Positions 1-8,732 of a DNA stretch of 11,805 nucleotides are shown piece after piece. Within the stretch, counting starts at the first letter, position 1, and each line of letters starts with the position of its first letter. The notes beneath the pieces were generated by a model. The model saw only the letters and a program-made list of their open reading frames with translations. It was not told the DNA's origin and did not search any database. The DNA is from Alistipes sp. (lineage in GTDB: Bacteria; Bacteroidota; Bacteroidia; Bacteroidales; Rikenellaceae). Both the position numbers and the translations under genes were made by a program. Where the stretch lies: NCBI GenBank assembly GCA_009774895.1, contig VSOO01000016.1, forward strand, positions 3,570 to 15,374, read 5' to 3'.

Positions 1-864
<864 letters not shown>

Positions 865-893
865 AGGACAAACGCAAAATCAACCGATACTTT

Positions 894-3023
894 ATGAAAA
901 GAATCTTATTGTTTGCAGCGGCCCTCTGCGCGTGCGGCACGGCGGCCGCCGACGAGGGCATGTGGCTGCTGCCCTACCTCCAGAAGATGAACATCGCGGA
1001 CATGCGCGACAAGGGATGCCGCCTCAAGGCCGAGGACATCTACCGCATCGACGGTTCGTCGCTCAAGGACGCCATCGTGGTCTTCGGCCGCGGATGCACG
1101 GGCGAGATCGTCTCGCCCGAAGGCCTCGTGTTCACCAACCACCATTGCGGCTACGGCTCGATACAGGCGCTGTCGTCGGTCGATCACGACTACCTCAAGA
1201 ACGGCTTCTGGGCGATGAACAACGCCGAGGAGCTGCCCGTGCCGGGGCTCGAAATCCGCTTCGTGCGCCGCATCCTCGACGTGACGCCCGACCTGCTGGG
1301 CAACGTGCCCAATATTGCCGGCGAGGCGGAGCGCGCCCGCATCGTGGAGGAGAACACCCGGGCGCTGACCGAGCGTCTGGAGGCCGAGCACGAGGGCATG
1401 GAGATTCAGGTGAAGAGCTTCTTCGGCGGCAACCGCTATTTCGCCTTCGTGATGGAGGTATTCAAGGACATCCGTCTGGTCGGCGCGCCCCCCTCGTCGA
1501 TCGGCAACTTCGGCGGCGACACCGACAACTGGATGTGGCCCCGCCATACGGGCGACTTCTCCATTTTCCGCGTCTACGCCTCGCCCGACAACCGTCCGGC
1601 GGACTACTCGCCCGAGAACGTGCCCTACCGTGCCGAAAAGTACCTCAAGGTGTCGCTCGACGGCTACAAGGAGGGTGACTTCGCCATGATCATGGGCTTC
1701 CCCGGCTCTACGCAGCGTTACATGACCTCGTACGAGATCGACAAGATGCTGGAGGTGGACAACCCGCAGCGCATCTTCATCCGCGGCGAGCGCCAGCGCA
1801 TCCTGCGCGAGGACATGGACGCCAGCGACAAGGTGCGCATACAGTACGCCTCGAAGTATGCCCAGTCGTCGAACTACTGGAAGAACTCGATCGGCATGTC
1901 GCGCGGCATCGGGAAGCTGAACGTCAAGGCCAAGAAGGAGGCCGAGGAGCGTGCCTTCACGGCGTGGGCCGAGACGCTGCCCGGGGAGCGCTTCCGCGAG
2001 GCGCTGCCCATGATCCGCGAGGCGTGCGCCGCGCTGACCGCCCTCGATGCCGAGCGTCAGTGGCTCTCCGAGGGATTCCTCCAGGCCGTGGAGCTGCTCA
2101 CGCCGGCCCGCTACTTCCTGGACAAGACCGAGATCGAGGACCCCGAGACGCGCCGCACCAAGTTCCGCGAGTGGTACGAGGACTTCAATCCTGAGACCGA
2201 CCGCAAGGTGGCCAAGCGGATGCTGGCCCTCGCCCGCGAGCACATGAAGCGTCTGCCCGACTGCTATGCGGTCATCGACCGTGATTTCGGAGGCGACATC
2301 GATGCCTATGTGGATTGGGTATACGACCGTTCGCGCTTCACCTCGATCGAGGGCGTGGAGGCGCTGCTCGACGACTTCTCGCCCGAGAAGGCGGAGGCCG
2401 ATCCGGCCATGCCCCTGGCGCGTGCGGTGTGGGAGCGCTACACGGAGCTGGGCGAACAGCGCAAACCCCTGGCCGAGAAGTTCGACGAGGGGCACCGCCT
2501 CTACATCGCGGGCCTGATGCGCATGCAGCCCGACAAGGCGTGGGCGTCGGATGCCAACTCGACGATCCGTCTGACCTACGGACAGGTGCTGCCCTACGAT
2601 CCGGTGGACGGCGTGCACTATAACTACTGGACCACGCTGCGCGGCGTGATGGAGAAGGAGAATCCCGAAAACCGCGAATTCGTGGTGCCCGCGCGCCTCA
2701 AGGAGCTCTATGCCGCCGGCGACTTCGGCCGCTATGCCGACGAGGACGGCACGCTCCACGTGGCTTTCCTTGCCAACTGCGACATCACGGGCGGCAACTC
2801 CGGTTCCCCGATGATGAACGCGCGCGGCGAGCTGATCGGCCTGGCTTTCGACGGCAACTGGGAGGCCATGTCGGGCGACGTGGCGTTCGAGCCCGAGTTG
2901 CAGCGCACGATCGTGGTGGATGCCCGCTACGTGCTCTTCGTGATCGACAAGTTCGCGGGCGCCGGCTGGCTGCTCGACGAAATGGAGCTCGTGCAGCAGC
3001 CCCGCAAGAAAGGCCGCCGCTGA
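894..3023 (+). CDS. S46 family serine dipeptidyl-peptidase, DPP7-type, secreted
   Basis: This 709-aa protein is an S46 peptidase, a family that releases dipeptides from peptide N-termini in the periplasm of Bacteroidetes that ferment peptides. ATG 894 is chosen because MKRILLFAAALCACGTAAA is a signal peptide (cleavage near residue 19) directly before the mature start DEGMWLLPYL. The catalytic triad is visible as His84 (TNHHCGYG), Asp221 (WPRHTGDFS) and Ser636 (GGNSGSP), with spacing close to known S46 enzymes. Residues that hold the substrate N-terminus in the Pseudoxanthomonas DAP BII structure have counterparts at Asn212, Trp213, Asn327 and Asp653. The position 18 residues after the catalytic Ser is Gly654. 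Gly here is typical of DPP7 (hydrophobic P1), whereas Arg is typical of DPP11 (Asp/Glu P1). No Shine-Dalgarno is seen at a useful distance; the 5' flank is A-rich, as is common in Bacteroidetes. The gene ends just before a strong terminator. Confidence 0.95.
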   Translation: MKRILLFAAALCACGTAAADEGMWLLPYLQKMNIADMRDKGCRLKAEDIYRIDGSSLKDAIVVFGRGCTGEIVSPEGLVFTNHHCGYGSIQALSSVDHDYLKNGFWAMNNAEELPVPGLEIRFVRRILDVTPDLLGNVPNIAGEAERARIVEENTRALTERLEAEHEGMEIQVKSFFGGNRYFAFVMEVFKDIRLVGAPPSSIGNFGGDTDNWMWPRHTGDFSIFRVYASPDNRPADYSPENVPYRAEKYLKVSLDGYKEGDFAMIMGFPGSTQRYMTSYEIDKMLEVDNPQRIFIRGERQRILREDMDASDKVRIQYASKYAQSSNYWKNSIGMSRGIGKLNVKAKKEAEERAFTAWAETLPGERFREALPMIREACAALTALDAERQWLSEGFLQAVELLTPARYFLDKTEIEDPETRRTKFREWYEDFNPETDRKVAKRMLALAREHMKRLPDCYAVIDRDFGGDIDAYVDWVYDRSRFTSIEGVEALLDDFSPEKAEADPAMPLARAVWERYTELGEQRKPLAEKFDEGHRLYIAGLMRMQPDKAWASDANSTIRLTYGQVLPYDPVDGVHYNYWTTLRGVMEKENPENREFVVPARLKELYAAGDFGRYADEDGTLHVAFLANCDITGGNSGSPMMNARGELIGLAFDGNWEAMSGDVAFEPELQRTIVVDARYVLFVIDKFAGAGWLLDEMELVQQPRKKGRR

Positions 3024-3041
3024 TCCGGCCGCAGACCTGTG

Positions 3042-3082
3042 GAGAACGGAGGACCTCGATCGGGGGGCCTCCGTTCTCTTTT
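3042..3082 (+). terminator. Intrinsic terminator after the S46 peptidase gene
   Basis: A perfect 11-bp inverted repeat (GAGAACGGAGG at 3042-3052, CCTCCGTTCTC at 3068-3078) encloses a 15-nt loop and is followed at once by TTTT (3079-3082). It starts 18 bp after the peptidase stop codon. This is the clearest terminator in the window and separates the nadA-peptidase unit from queD-polA. Confidence 0.88.
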
Positions 3083-3090
3083 GCGGGGCG

Positions 3091-3130
3091 TGCTCCGGCG
3101 TGCTCCGGCGTGCTCCGGCGTGCTCCGGCG
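3091..3130. repeat. Four exact tandem copies of a 10-bp unit
   Basis: TGCTCCGGCG occurs four times back to back with no mismatch, in the intergenic stretch between the terminator and queD. The preceding bases (TTGCGGGGCG) look like a decayed or chance near-copy. The unit length is not a multiple of three and no credible gene covers it, so it is probably a small variable-number repeat that arose by slippage. Between it and the queD promoter (3131-3211) nothing else was recognised. Confidence 0.9.
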
Positions 3131-3211
3131 GGTCGGGCGGCGGCGAAGGGTGCGGCGGATGGAGCGGTGAAAAATCGTGAGCCGCCGGGCGTGGAAATCG
3201 CGAATTATCGT

Positions 3212-3219
3212 TACCTTTG
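3212..3219 (+). promoter_or_regulatory. Bacteroidetes-type -7 box (TAnnTTTG) for queD
   Basis: TACCTTTG matches the Bacteroidetes sigma-ABfr -7 consensus TAnnTTTG exactly. It lies in a short AT-rich island inside otherwise GC-rich intergenic DNA. The partner -33 TTG element is weak; GTG at 3191-3193 is the nearest candidate. The box ends only 4 bp before the queD ATG, which would put the transcript start at or within a few bases of the start codon. Confidence 0.6.
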
Positions 3220-3223
3220 CATT

Positions 3224-3685
3224 ATGGCAGTAATCAGATTGACCAAGGAGTTCACGTTCGAGGCGGCGCATGCGCTGGAGGGCTACGACGGCGCGTGCCG
3301 CGAGCTGCACGGCCACTCCTACCGCCTCTACGTTACCGTGAAGGGGCGGCCTTCGGAGTGCGAGGAGGACCCCAAACAGGGCATGGTGGTGGATTTCGGC
3401 GTGCTGAAGCGCATCGTGAACGAGCAGATCGTGGCGCGGCTCGACCATGCGCTCGTGCTGCGCCGCACGGAGCGTACGGCGCCGCTCGTGGAGGCGCTCG
3501 GGAGCCGTTTCTCCAATATCGTGCTCTGCGACTGGCAGCCCACGTGCGAGAACCTGCTTTCCGACTTCGCCGCGCGCATCGCGCCGCGTCTGCCCGCCGG
3601 GGTAACGCTCCATGCCCTGCGGCTCTACGAGACGGCGACCTCCTATGCCGAGTGGTACGCCGAGGACAATCCCGACGTGCGGTAA
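3224..3685 (+). CDS. queD: 6-carboxy-5,6,7,8-tetrahydropterin synthase (QueD / PTPS family)
   Basis: QueD converts 7,8-dihydroneopterin triphosphate to 6-carboxytetrahydropterin, an early step toward preQ0 and queuosine in tRNA. The 153-aa product has the family layout: FTFEAAH with zinc ligand His16, the catalytic-type Cys25 (GACREL), zinc ligands His29 and His31 (LHGHSY), VVDFGVLK, the catalytic pair Asp74-His75 (RLDHAL), the PTCENLL stretch and a Glu in LYETATSYAEWY. The ATG at 3224 is chosen because MAVIRLTKEFTFEAAH is the normal family N-terminus and because a promoter box sits just upstream; the frame stays open further upstream, but those residues are arginine- and glycine-rich junk. 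The catalytic Cys favours QueD over folate-pathway relatives that lack it, though a eukaryote-like PTPS activity cannot be fully excluded from sequence. No other queuosine gene is adjacent. polA starts 37 bp downstream. Confidence 0.92.
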   Translation: MAVIRLTKEFTFEAAHALEGYDGACRELHGHSYRLYVTVKGRPSECEEDPKQGMVVDFGVLKRIVNEQIVARLDHALVLRRTERTAPLVEALGSRFSNIVLCDWQPTCENLLSDFAARIAPRLPAGVTLHALRLYETATSYAEWYAEDNPDVR

Positions 3686-3688
3686 CCC

Positions 3689-3715
3689 GGAGCCGGCCGC
3701 AGGCTCCCCTCTTTT
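3689..3715 (+). terminator. Weak hairpin with T tract between queD and polA
   Basis: GGAGCC (3689-3694) pairs with GGCTCC (3702-3707) around a 7-nt loop and is followed by CCCTCTTTT. The stem is only 6 bp and the T run is separated from it by cytosines, so termination would be partial at best. It lies 3 bp after the queD stop and ends 7 bp before the polA ATG. It could reduce read-through from queD into polA; no separate polA promoter was seen in the gap. Confidence 0.35.
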
Positions 3716-3722
3716 CCCGAAG

Positions 3723-6593
3723 ATGAAAAAATTGTTTCTTATCGACGCCTATGCGTTGATGTTCAAGTATTATTATGCCTTCATGGGGCGTCCCATGCGC
3801 AACCGCGCCGGGATGAACACCTCGGTGGTGTTCGGCTTCACGAAGTTCCTGCGCGACATCCAGAAGCGCGAGCATCCCGACCTGCTGGGCGTGGCGTTCG
3901 ACCCCAAAGGCGGCTCGTTCCGCCGCGCGATCTACCCCGAATACAAGGCCAACCGCGCGGAGACGCCCGAGGACATCCTGCTGTCGGTGCCCTACGTGAA
4001 GCGGGTGCTCGACGCCATGTGCATTCCTGTGCTCGAAGTCGCCGGTTACGAGGCCGACGATGTGATCGGCACCCTTGCCAAGAAGGGCGCCGCGGCCGGG
4101 TATGAGGTCTACATGGTCACGCCCGACAAGGATTACGGGCAGCTGGTGGACGACCGCTGCCGCATCTACAAGCAGAAGGGTGACGACATCGAGGTAGTGG
4201 ACCGTGCGGCCATCGAGGCCAAGTACGGCATTGCCGATCCCGTGCTCGTGCGCGACATCCTCGCGCTGTGGGGCGACGCGTCGGACAACATTCCGGGCGT
4301 GCCCGGCATCGGCGAGAAGGGCGCGTGCAAACTGGTGCAGGCGTGGGGCACGGCGGAAAACATCCTCGACCATGCGGGCGACATCGCCGGCAAGACGGGC
4401 GAGCGGATCGCCGCCTGGGGCGAGAAACTGCTGCTGGCCAAGCGGCTTACGACCATTTGTCTCGATGTGCCCATCCCCTTCCGTGAGGAGGACCTCACGG
4501 TCTGCGCACCCCGTATCGACGAACTGAAGGCGCTCTTCGCCGAACTCGATTTCCGCATCTTTATGGGCGATCCGGCCAATGCCGCGCCCGCGGAGCAGCC
4601 GGCCGAAGGTCCGCGCCAGGCGGCGCAGACCCAGCTCGCGGAGGTGGCCCGCGCCAAGTCCGCGGCGGCGAAGAAAGCCGCGCTCGCAGGCCAGGGCGAC
4701 CTCTTCGCAGCCCTGGCGGCACCGGATCCGGCACCGGAGACAGAGGCGGCTCCGGCGGAAGAGTCGGAGCCTTCGGAGCCGCAGATCGGCACGGCGGCGA
4801 CCGTGCCGCACGACTACGTGCTGGTGGAGTCGGCCGCGCAGCTGCGCGACGTGGTGGCCGAGGCGGGCCGTTACGAGGAGTTCTGCTTCGACACCGAGAC
4901 CACCGGATTCGACGTATTCAATGACCGCATCGTGGGGCTGTCGCTGGCCGTGGAGCCCTTCCGGGCGTGGTATGTGCCCTTCGCGCCCGAAAACGCGGCG
5001 GAGTACGCCGCGATCCTCGCGCCGCTGTTCGCCGACGAGCGCATCGCCAAGATCGGTCAGAACGTCAAGTTCGACCTGATGGTGCTGCGCCGCATCGGCA
5101 TCGAGGTCGCGGGGCGCCTCTACGACACGATGATCCTCCACTACCTGCTCGACCCCGAGGGCCGGCACAACATGAACGCGCTGGCGCTCCGCTACCTCGA
5201 CTACCGGCCCATCGAGATCGAGACGCTGATCGGACGCGGCGCGCGCCAGCTCACGATGGACCTGGTGGCGATCGACCGCGTGAAGGAGTATGCCGCCGAG
5301 GACGCCGACGTCACGCTGCGGCTCAAGCGGGTGCTGTGGCCCCGTGTGGTGGAGACGGGCATGGAGGCGCTCTACGTCGCGATCGAGGAGCCGATGATCC
5401 GGGTGCTGGCCGACATAGAGACGGCGGGCGTGCGCATCGACAGCGAGGCGCTGGCGGCCTATGCCGTGGAGCTGGGCGGCCGCATGGCGGAGCTGGAGGC
5501 CGAAATCCGGCTTTTGGCCGACGAACCGGCGCTCAACGTCAATTCGTCGCGCCAGCTGGGCGAGCTGCTCTTTGCGAAGATGCGCATCGACGAGAAGCCC
5601 AAGATGACCCGGACCAAGCAGTTCTGCACGGACGAGGAGTATTTGCAGGGCTTCGCCCGCAAGCACCGCATCGTGGGGCTGATCCTCGAATACCGGGGCG
5701 TGAAGAAGCTGCTATCGACCTATGCGGAGGCGCTGCCCCAGCTGGTGAACCCCGCCACGGGGCGCATACATACCTCGTTCAACCAGGCGGTCACGGCCAC
5801 GGGGCGCCTGTCGTCGGCCAACCCCAACCTCCAGAACATCCCCGTGCGCGAGGAGCTGGGGCGCCGCATCCGCCGGGCGTTCATCCCCACCGACGGCGAA
5901 CACCGGCTCCTCTCGGCCGATTACAGCCAGGTGGAGCTGCGGCTCATGGCCCATCTGTCGGGCGACGAGTCGCTGATCGCGGCCTTCGAGCACGGCGAGG
6001 ACATTCATGCCGCGACCGCCGCGCGCCTCTTCGGCAAGGAGATCGCCGAGGTGACGGCCGACGAGCGCCGCAAGGCCAAGACGGCCAATTTCGGCATCAT
6101 ATACGGCATTTCGGCCTTCGGGCTGAGCCAGCGGCTCGACATCCCCCGAAAGGAGGCCAAGGAGATCATCGACGGCTATTTCGCCTCCTATCCCAAAGTG
6201 AAGGAGTATATGGACCGCATGGCCGGGCAGGCCCGCACGGACGGTTACGTGGCTACGATCTTCGGGCGCCGCCGCTACCTGAACGACATCGCGTCGCGCA
6301 ACGCCGTGGCCCGCGGCCTGGCCGAGCGGAACGCCATCAACGCCCCCATTCAGGGCTCGGCCGCCGACATCATGAAGATCGCCATGATCGCCGTACACCG
6401 GCGCTTCGCCGAGGAGGGCATCCGTTCTAAGGTGATCCTCCAGGTGCACGACGAACTGGTGGTCGATATGCTTCGCTCGGAGGAGGAGCGCGTCGTGCGC
6501 ATCGTGCGCGAGGCGATGGAGTCGGCCGCCGCGCTGCGCGTGCGGCTGGTGACCGACTGCGGCGTGGGCGACAACTGGCTTGAGGCGCACTGA
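3723..6593 (+). CDS. polA: DNA polymerase I with 5'-3' and 3'-5' exonuclease domains
   Basis: Pol I removes RNA primers and fills gaps during lagging-strand synthesis and repair. The 956-aa product is full length with three domains. The 5' nuclease (about 1-283) has Asp8, the GYEADD acidic cluster (Glu110, Asp112, Asp113), TPDKD (Asp135, Asp137) and WGDASDN followed by the PGVPGIGEKGA helix-hairpin-helix. The 3'-5' exonuclease (from about 363) keeps DTET (Asp390, Glu392), GQNVKFD and YAAEDAD, so proofreading should be active, unlike in Taq. In the polymerase domain, motif A is DYSQVELRL (Asp733), motif B is RRKAKTANFGIIYG (Arg782, Lys786, Phe790) and motif C is QVHDELV (Asp910). Phe790 sits at the E. 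coli Phe762 position and predicts discrimination against dideoxynucleotides. An 80-residue Ala/Pro/Glu-rich linker (about 283-362) contains QGDLF. ATG 3723 is used because MKKLFLIDAYAL is the expected family start. Confidence 0.98.
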   Translation: MKKLFLIDAYALMFKYYYAFMGRPMRNRAGMNTSVVFGFTKFLRDIQKREHPDLLGVAFDPKGGSFRRAIYPEYKANRAETPEDILLSVPYVKRVLDAMCIPVLEVAGYEADDVIGTLAKKGAAAGYEVYMVTPDKDYGQLVDDRCRIYKQKGDDIEVVDRAAIEAKYGIADPVLVRDILALWGDASDNIPGVPGIGEKGACKLVQAWGTAENILDHAGDIAGKTGERIAAWGEKLLLAKRLTTICLDVPIPFREEDLTVCAPRIDELKALFAELDFRIFMGDPANAAPAEQPAEGPRQAAQTQLAEVARAKSAAAKKAALAGQGDLFAALAAPDPAPETEAAPAEESEPSEPQIGTAATVPHDYVLVESAAQLRDVVAEAGRYEEFCFDTETTGFDVFNDRIVGLSLAVEPFRAWYVPFAPENAAEYAAILAPLFADERIAKIGQNVKFDLMVLRRIGIEVAGRLYDTMILHYLLDPEGRHNMNALALRYLDYRPIEIETLIGRGARQLTMDLVAIDRVKEYAAEDADVTLRLKRVLWPRVVETGMEALYVAIEEPMIRVLADIETAGVRIDSEALAAYAVELGGRMAELEAEIRLLADEPALNVNSSRQLGELLFAKMRIDEKPKMTRTKQFCTDEEYLQGFARKHRIVGLILEYRGVKKLLSTYAEALPQLVNPATGRIHTSFNQAVTATGRLSSANPNLQNIPVREELGRRIRRAFIPTDGEHRLLSADYSQVELRLMAHLSGDESLIAAFEHGEDIHAATAARLFGKEIAEVTADERRKAKTANFGIIYGISAFGLSQRLDIPRKEAKEIIDGYFASYPKVKEYMDRMAGQARTDGYVATIFGRRRYLNDIASRNAVARGLAERNAINAPIQGSAADIMKIAMIAVHRRFAEEGIRSKVILQVHDELVVDMLRSEEERVVRIVREAMESAAALRVRLVTDCGVGDNWLEAH

Positions 6594-6614
6594 TTTCGGG
6601 TGGTTCGTGTGTAC

Positions 6615-6650
6615 GTAGGGGCCGGCGTCGCGAGACATGCCGGCCCCTGC
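6615..6650. terminator. GC-rich hairpin between convergent polA and btuB-like genes
   Basis: AGGGGCCGGC (6617-6626) pairs perfectly with GCCGGCCCCT (6639-6648); a T-G wobble and a G-C pair extend it to 12 bp around a 12-nt loop. It lies 21 bp past the polA stop and 27 bp past the end of the opposing receptor gene. The T tract is poor on both strands (TTGTT follows on +), so it is a plausible shared terminator rather than a textbook one. The 84-bp gap holds nothing else recognised. Confidence 0.55.
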
Positions 6651-6677
6651 TTGTTCGCCGCGTGCCGTGGAGCGGGA

Positions 6678-8732
6678 TCAGCGGCGGCCGAAGCGGGGTC
6701 GGATTTCGAGGAAGAATTCGAAGTGGATGCCCGGCATGGGGCGTGCGAGTACCGATTTGTACTCCTCGTCGAAGAGGTTGTTCACGGCGCACCGCAGCGT
6801 GAGGTCGGCCCAGCGGGGTGCGAAGCGTTTTTCGAGGCTCACGTCGTTCATCAGATAGGGGGTGAGCCGCCCGGTCAGCGTGTCGTCGTTGCTGGACATG
6901 GTATAGCGCGACGAGTAGTAGTTCCACTTGTAGGTCAGGCGCCACGTGCGCCAGTCGAGCCGTCCGGTGACGGCCGACGAGAATTCGGGCACGTAGACCA
7001 GCTGCTTGCCGACCGACTGGTCGTTGTCGCCGAGCGGTTCGCTGCGGTTGATCGAGGGCGTCCACCCGAAGGTGCCGTCGAGCGCCAGGCGCCACTCGGC
7101 AGCCAGGCGCACGTCGAGCGAGGCTTTCGTTTCCACGCCGTAGCTGTGCACCCTTTTCATGTTGCGGGGCTGCCAGAAACTCTTGCTGCCGCCCATCGGC
7201 AGGCGGATGATCCAGTCGTCGATGTACGAATCGAATGCCGTGGCTTCGCCCGTGAGGCTCCAGGATCCGGGGCGCCCCGCGGCGAACGACACGCCCGCAT
7301 CGTAGGTGAATCCGTGCTCGGGCCGCAGCTCCGCGTTGCCGCCCGGACGGAAGTAGAGGTCGGTGAGCGTGGGAAAGCGGTAGTTGCGCGATACGGAGGC
7401 CTTGAACGTCACGCTGCCCCGCTCCGACACCACCCAGTCGGCGAAAAGGGCCGGGACCGCGGGCGACCACCGGTCGCCGAAGAGCTCCTCGCGCAGCGTG
7501 AAGGCCAGGCCGAAGCGATCGACGGGGCGCCAGCGTGCCGTGGCCGTGAGCGAGAGCTCGATGCGTCCCTTGTCGTAGCCTATGGCGGGGGTGTTGCCCA
7601 CCGATACCACGCTGTGGTCGATGCTGCGCACGAAGTGCTGGTGGGCCGTGGCTGCGGCCGTGAAGTACCACCGTTCGCCGGGCCGGTATTCGCCCGCCAG
7701 GTCGGCGAAGAGCGTATGCACGCGGTTGCGCACGTGCATCATGTCGGCCGTGGTGCCGTCGCCCCGGTCGTTGCGGAAGTCGTAGGCCGTGCGGCTGTAA
7801 ATGTAACCCGCCTTCGCGGCCAGTCGTCCCGCGGTGCGCGTGCGCTCCCAGCCCGCGACGCTGCGCAGCGTGCGTTCGCGCCCTTCGTTTACGATGCGGT
7901 CGTCGTCGCGGTAGCTCACGGTGGTGGCCGGAAGTCCGCGTTTCGAGTCGAGGTACCACGCGTTGAGGCTCCAGCGGTCGCCGCCGCGCGTGCGGAAATA
8001 GAACTCCTGCAACAGATGGAGGTCGCGCCATTCGCCGTTGCGGTTGCGTTCGACGGGATAGTAGCTCCCCGTGACGCGGTGTTCGTCGTCGTAGAGGAAA
8101 ATCTTCTTGTCGTAGTTGCGGTAGCGGTAGTCGTTGCGCGAGGTCGAGCAGCTGAAGCGGGTGGAGGTCTGCCACCTGCGGCCTCCGTAGGTGAAGCGCA
8201 GGTACTCGTCGAACGTGGTGAAGGAGCCGATGCCCTGTGTGTATTGCAGGGCGGGGCCCCGGGTGTCGAGGGGCCGCGTGGCCAGCGTGATCGCGCCCCC
8301 CAGTCCTCCGCCTGCGGCCTGGAGCGACGAGGTGCCGTGCAGCAGTTCGGCCTCATCGACGAAGTGGGCCGGGATCATCGAGAAGTCCGTCATGCCCATC
8401 ACGGGCGAGGTGATGCGCATGCCGTTCCAGAGCACCTGGGTGTGTTCGGGCGCCGTGCCGCGGAACGAGGCCGTGGCTTCGGTCCCCCGGCCGTACTGTT
8501 TGATGAAGACGGTGGAGTTGTGCGACAGGATGTCGGCCATAGACAGGGAGATGCTCTCGTGCAGCACCGCCGTGTCGATCTCGGTGCGCTGGATGCCGAT
8601 CTGCTTCATGGGGCGGCGCAGGGCGCTGACCGACACTTCGCGGATCGAGACCGTGCGCACGGGGTCGTCGGGTGCGGCGGCGGCGGATGCGGCGAGGAGC
8701 AGCGTCGCGAGGGGTAGGATCAGCCTTTTCAT
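6678..8732 (-). CDS. btuB: TonB-dependent outer-membrane receptor, BtuB-like
   Basis: The 684-aa product is an outer-membrane beta-barrel receptor that imports a bound ligand using TonB energy. A signal peptide (MKRLILPLATLLLAASAAAA, residues 1-20) is followed by a TonB-box-like EVSVSAL (32-38). The plug (about 45-150) has ADILSHNSTVFIKQYG, ATASFRGT, TQVLWNGMRI and ELLHGTSSLQAAGGGLGGAI. The rest, rich in alternating aromatic strands, is the barrel, including RFPTLTDLYFRPGGNAELRPE, a receptor signature, and an aromatic C-terminal strand before RPRFGRR. It lacks the N-terminal carboxypeptidase-like extension of SusC proteins, so it is a simple BtuB-type receptor. The ATG at 8732 is chosen: it overlaps the stop of the upstream gene as ATGA, whereas the in-frame TTG at 8744 would spoil the signal peptide. 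Corrinoid as substrate is inferred from the BtuG-like neighbour; the sequence alone shows only a TonB receptor of this class. Confidence 0.85.
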   Translation of the reverse strand: MKRLILPLATLLLAASAAAAPDDPVRTVSIREVSVSALRRPMKQIGIQRTEIDTAVLHESISLSMADILSHNSTVFIKQYGRGTEATASFRGTAPEHTQVLWNGMRITSPVMGMTDFSMIPAHFVDEAELLHGTSSLQAAGGGLGGAITLATRPLDTRGPALQYTQGIGSFTTFDEYLRFTYGGRRWQTSTRFSCSTSRNDYRYRNYDKKIFLYDDEHRVTGSYYPVERNRNGEWRDLHLLQEFYFRTRGGDRWSLNAWYLDSKRGLPATTVSYRDDDRIVNEGRERTLRSVAGWERTRTAGRLAAKAGYIYSRTAYDFRNDRGDGTTADMMHVRNRVHTLFADLAGEYRPGERWYFTAAATAHQHFVRSIDHSVVSVGNTPAIGYDKGRIELSLTATARWRPVDRFGLAFTLREELFGDRWSPAVPALFADWVVSERGSVTFKASVSRNYRFPTLTDLYFRPGGNAELRPEHGFTYDAGVSFAAGRPGSWSLTGEATAFDSYIDDWIIRLPMGGSKSFWQPRNMKRVHSYGVETKASLDVRLAAEWRLALDGTFGWTPSINRSEPLGDNDQSVGKQLVYVPEFSSAVTGRLDWRTWRLTYKWNYYSSRYTMSSNDDTLTGRLTPYLMNDVSLEKRFAPRWADLTLRCAVNNLFDEEYKSVLARPMPGIHFEFFLEIRPRFGRR

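Noticed and set aside
906..2759. 617-aa open frame on the - strand opposite the S46 peptidase gene
   Set aside because: It mirrors the codon pattern of the GC-rich gene on the other strand; the translation is rich in His, Arg, Val and Gly with no recognisable domain, while the + strand frame has a complete catalytic triad.
3091..3130. Tandem repeats as a CRISPR array or origin iterons
   Set aside because: The units are 10 bp and contiguous with no spacers, there are no cas or replication initiator genes nearby, and no AT-rich unwinding region is present.
3333..5666. 777-aa open frame on the - strand across queD and polA
   Set aside because: It spans two well-supported genes, has low-complexity Arg/His/Ala composition and matches no family; it is a byproduct of high GC at third codon positions.
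6600..8717. 705-aa open frame on the + strand opposite the TonB receptor
   Set aside because: The - strand frame has a signal peptide, plug and barrel signatures; the + frame is compositionally biased and featureless.
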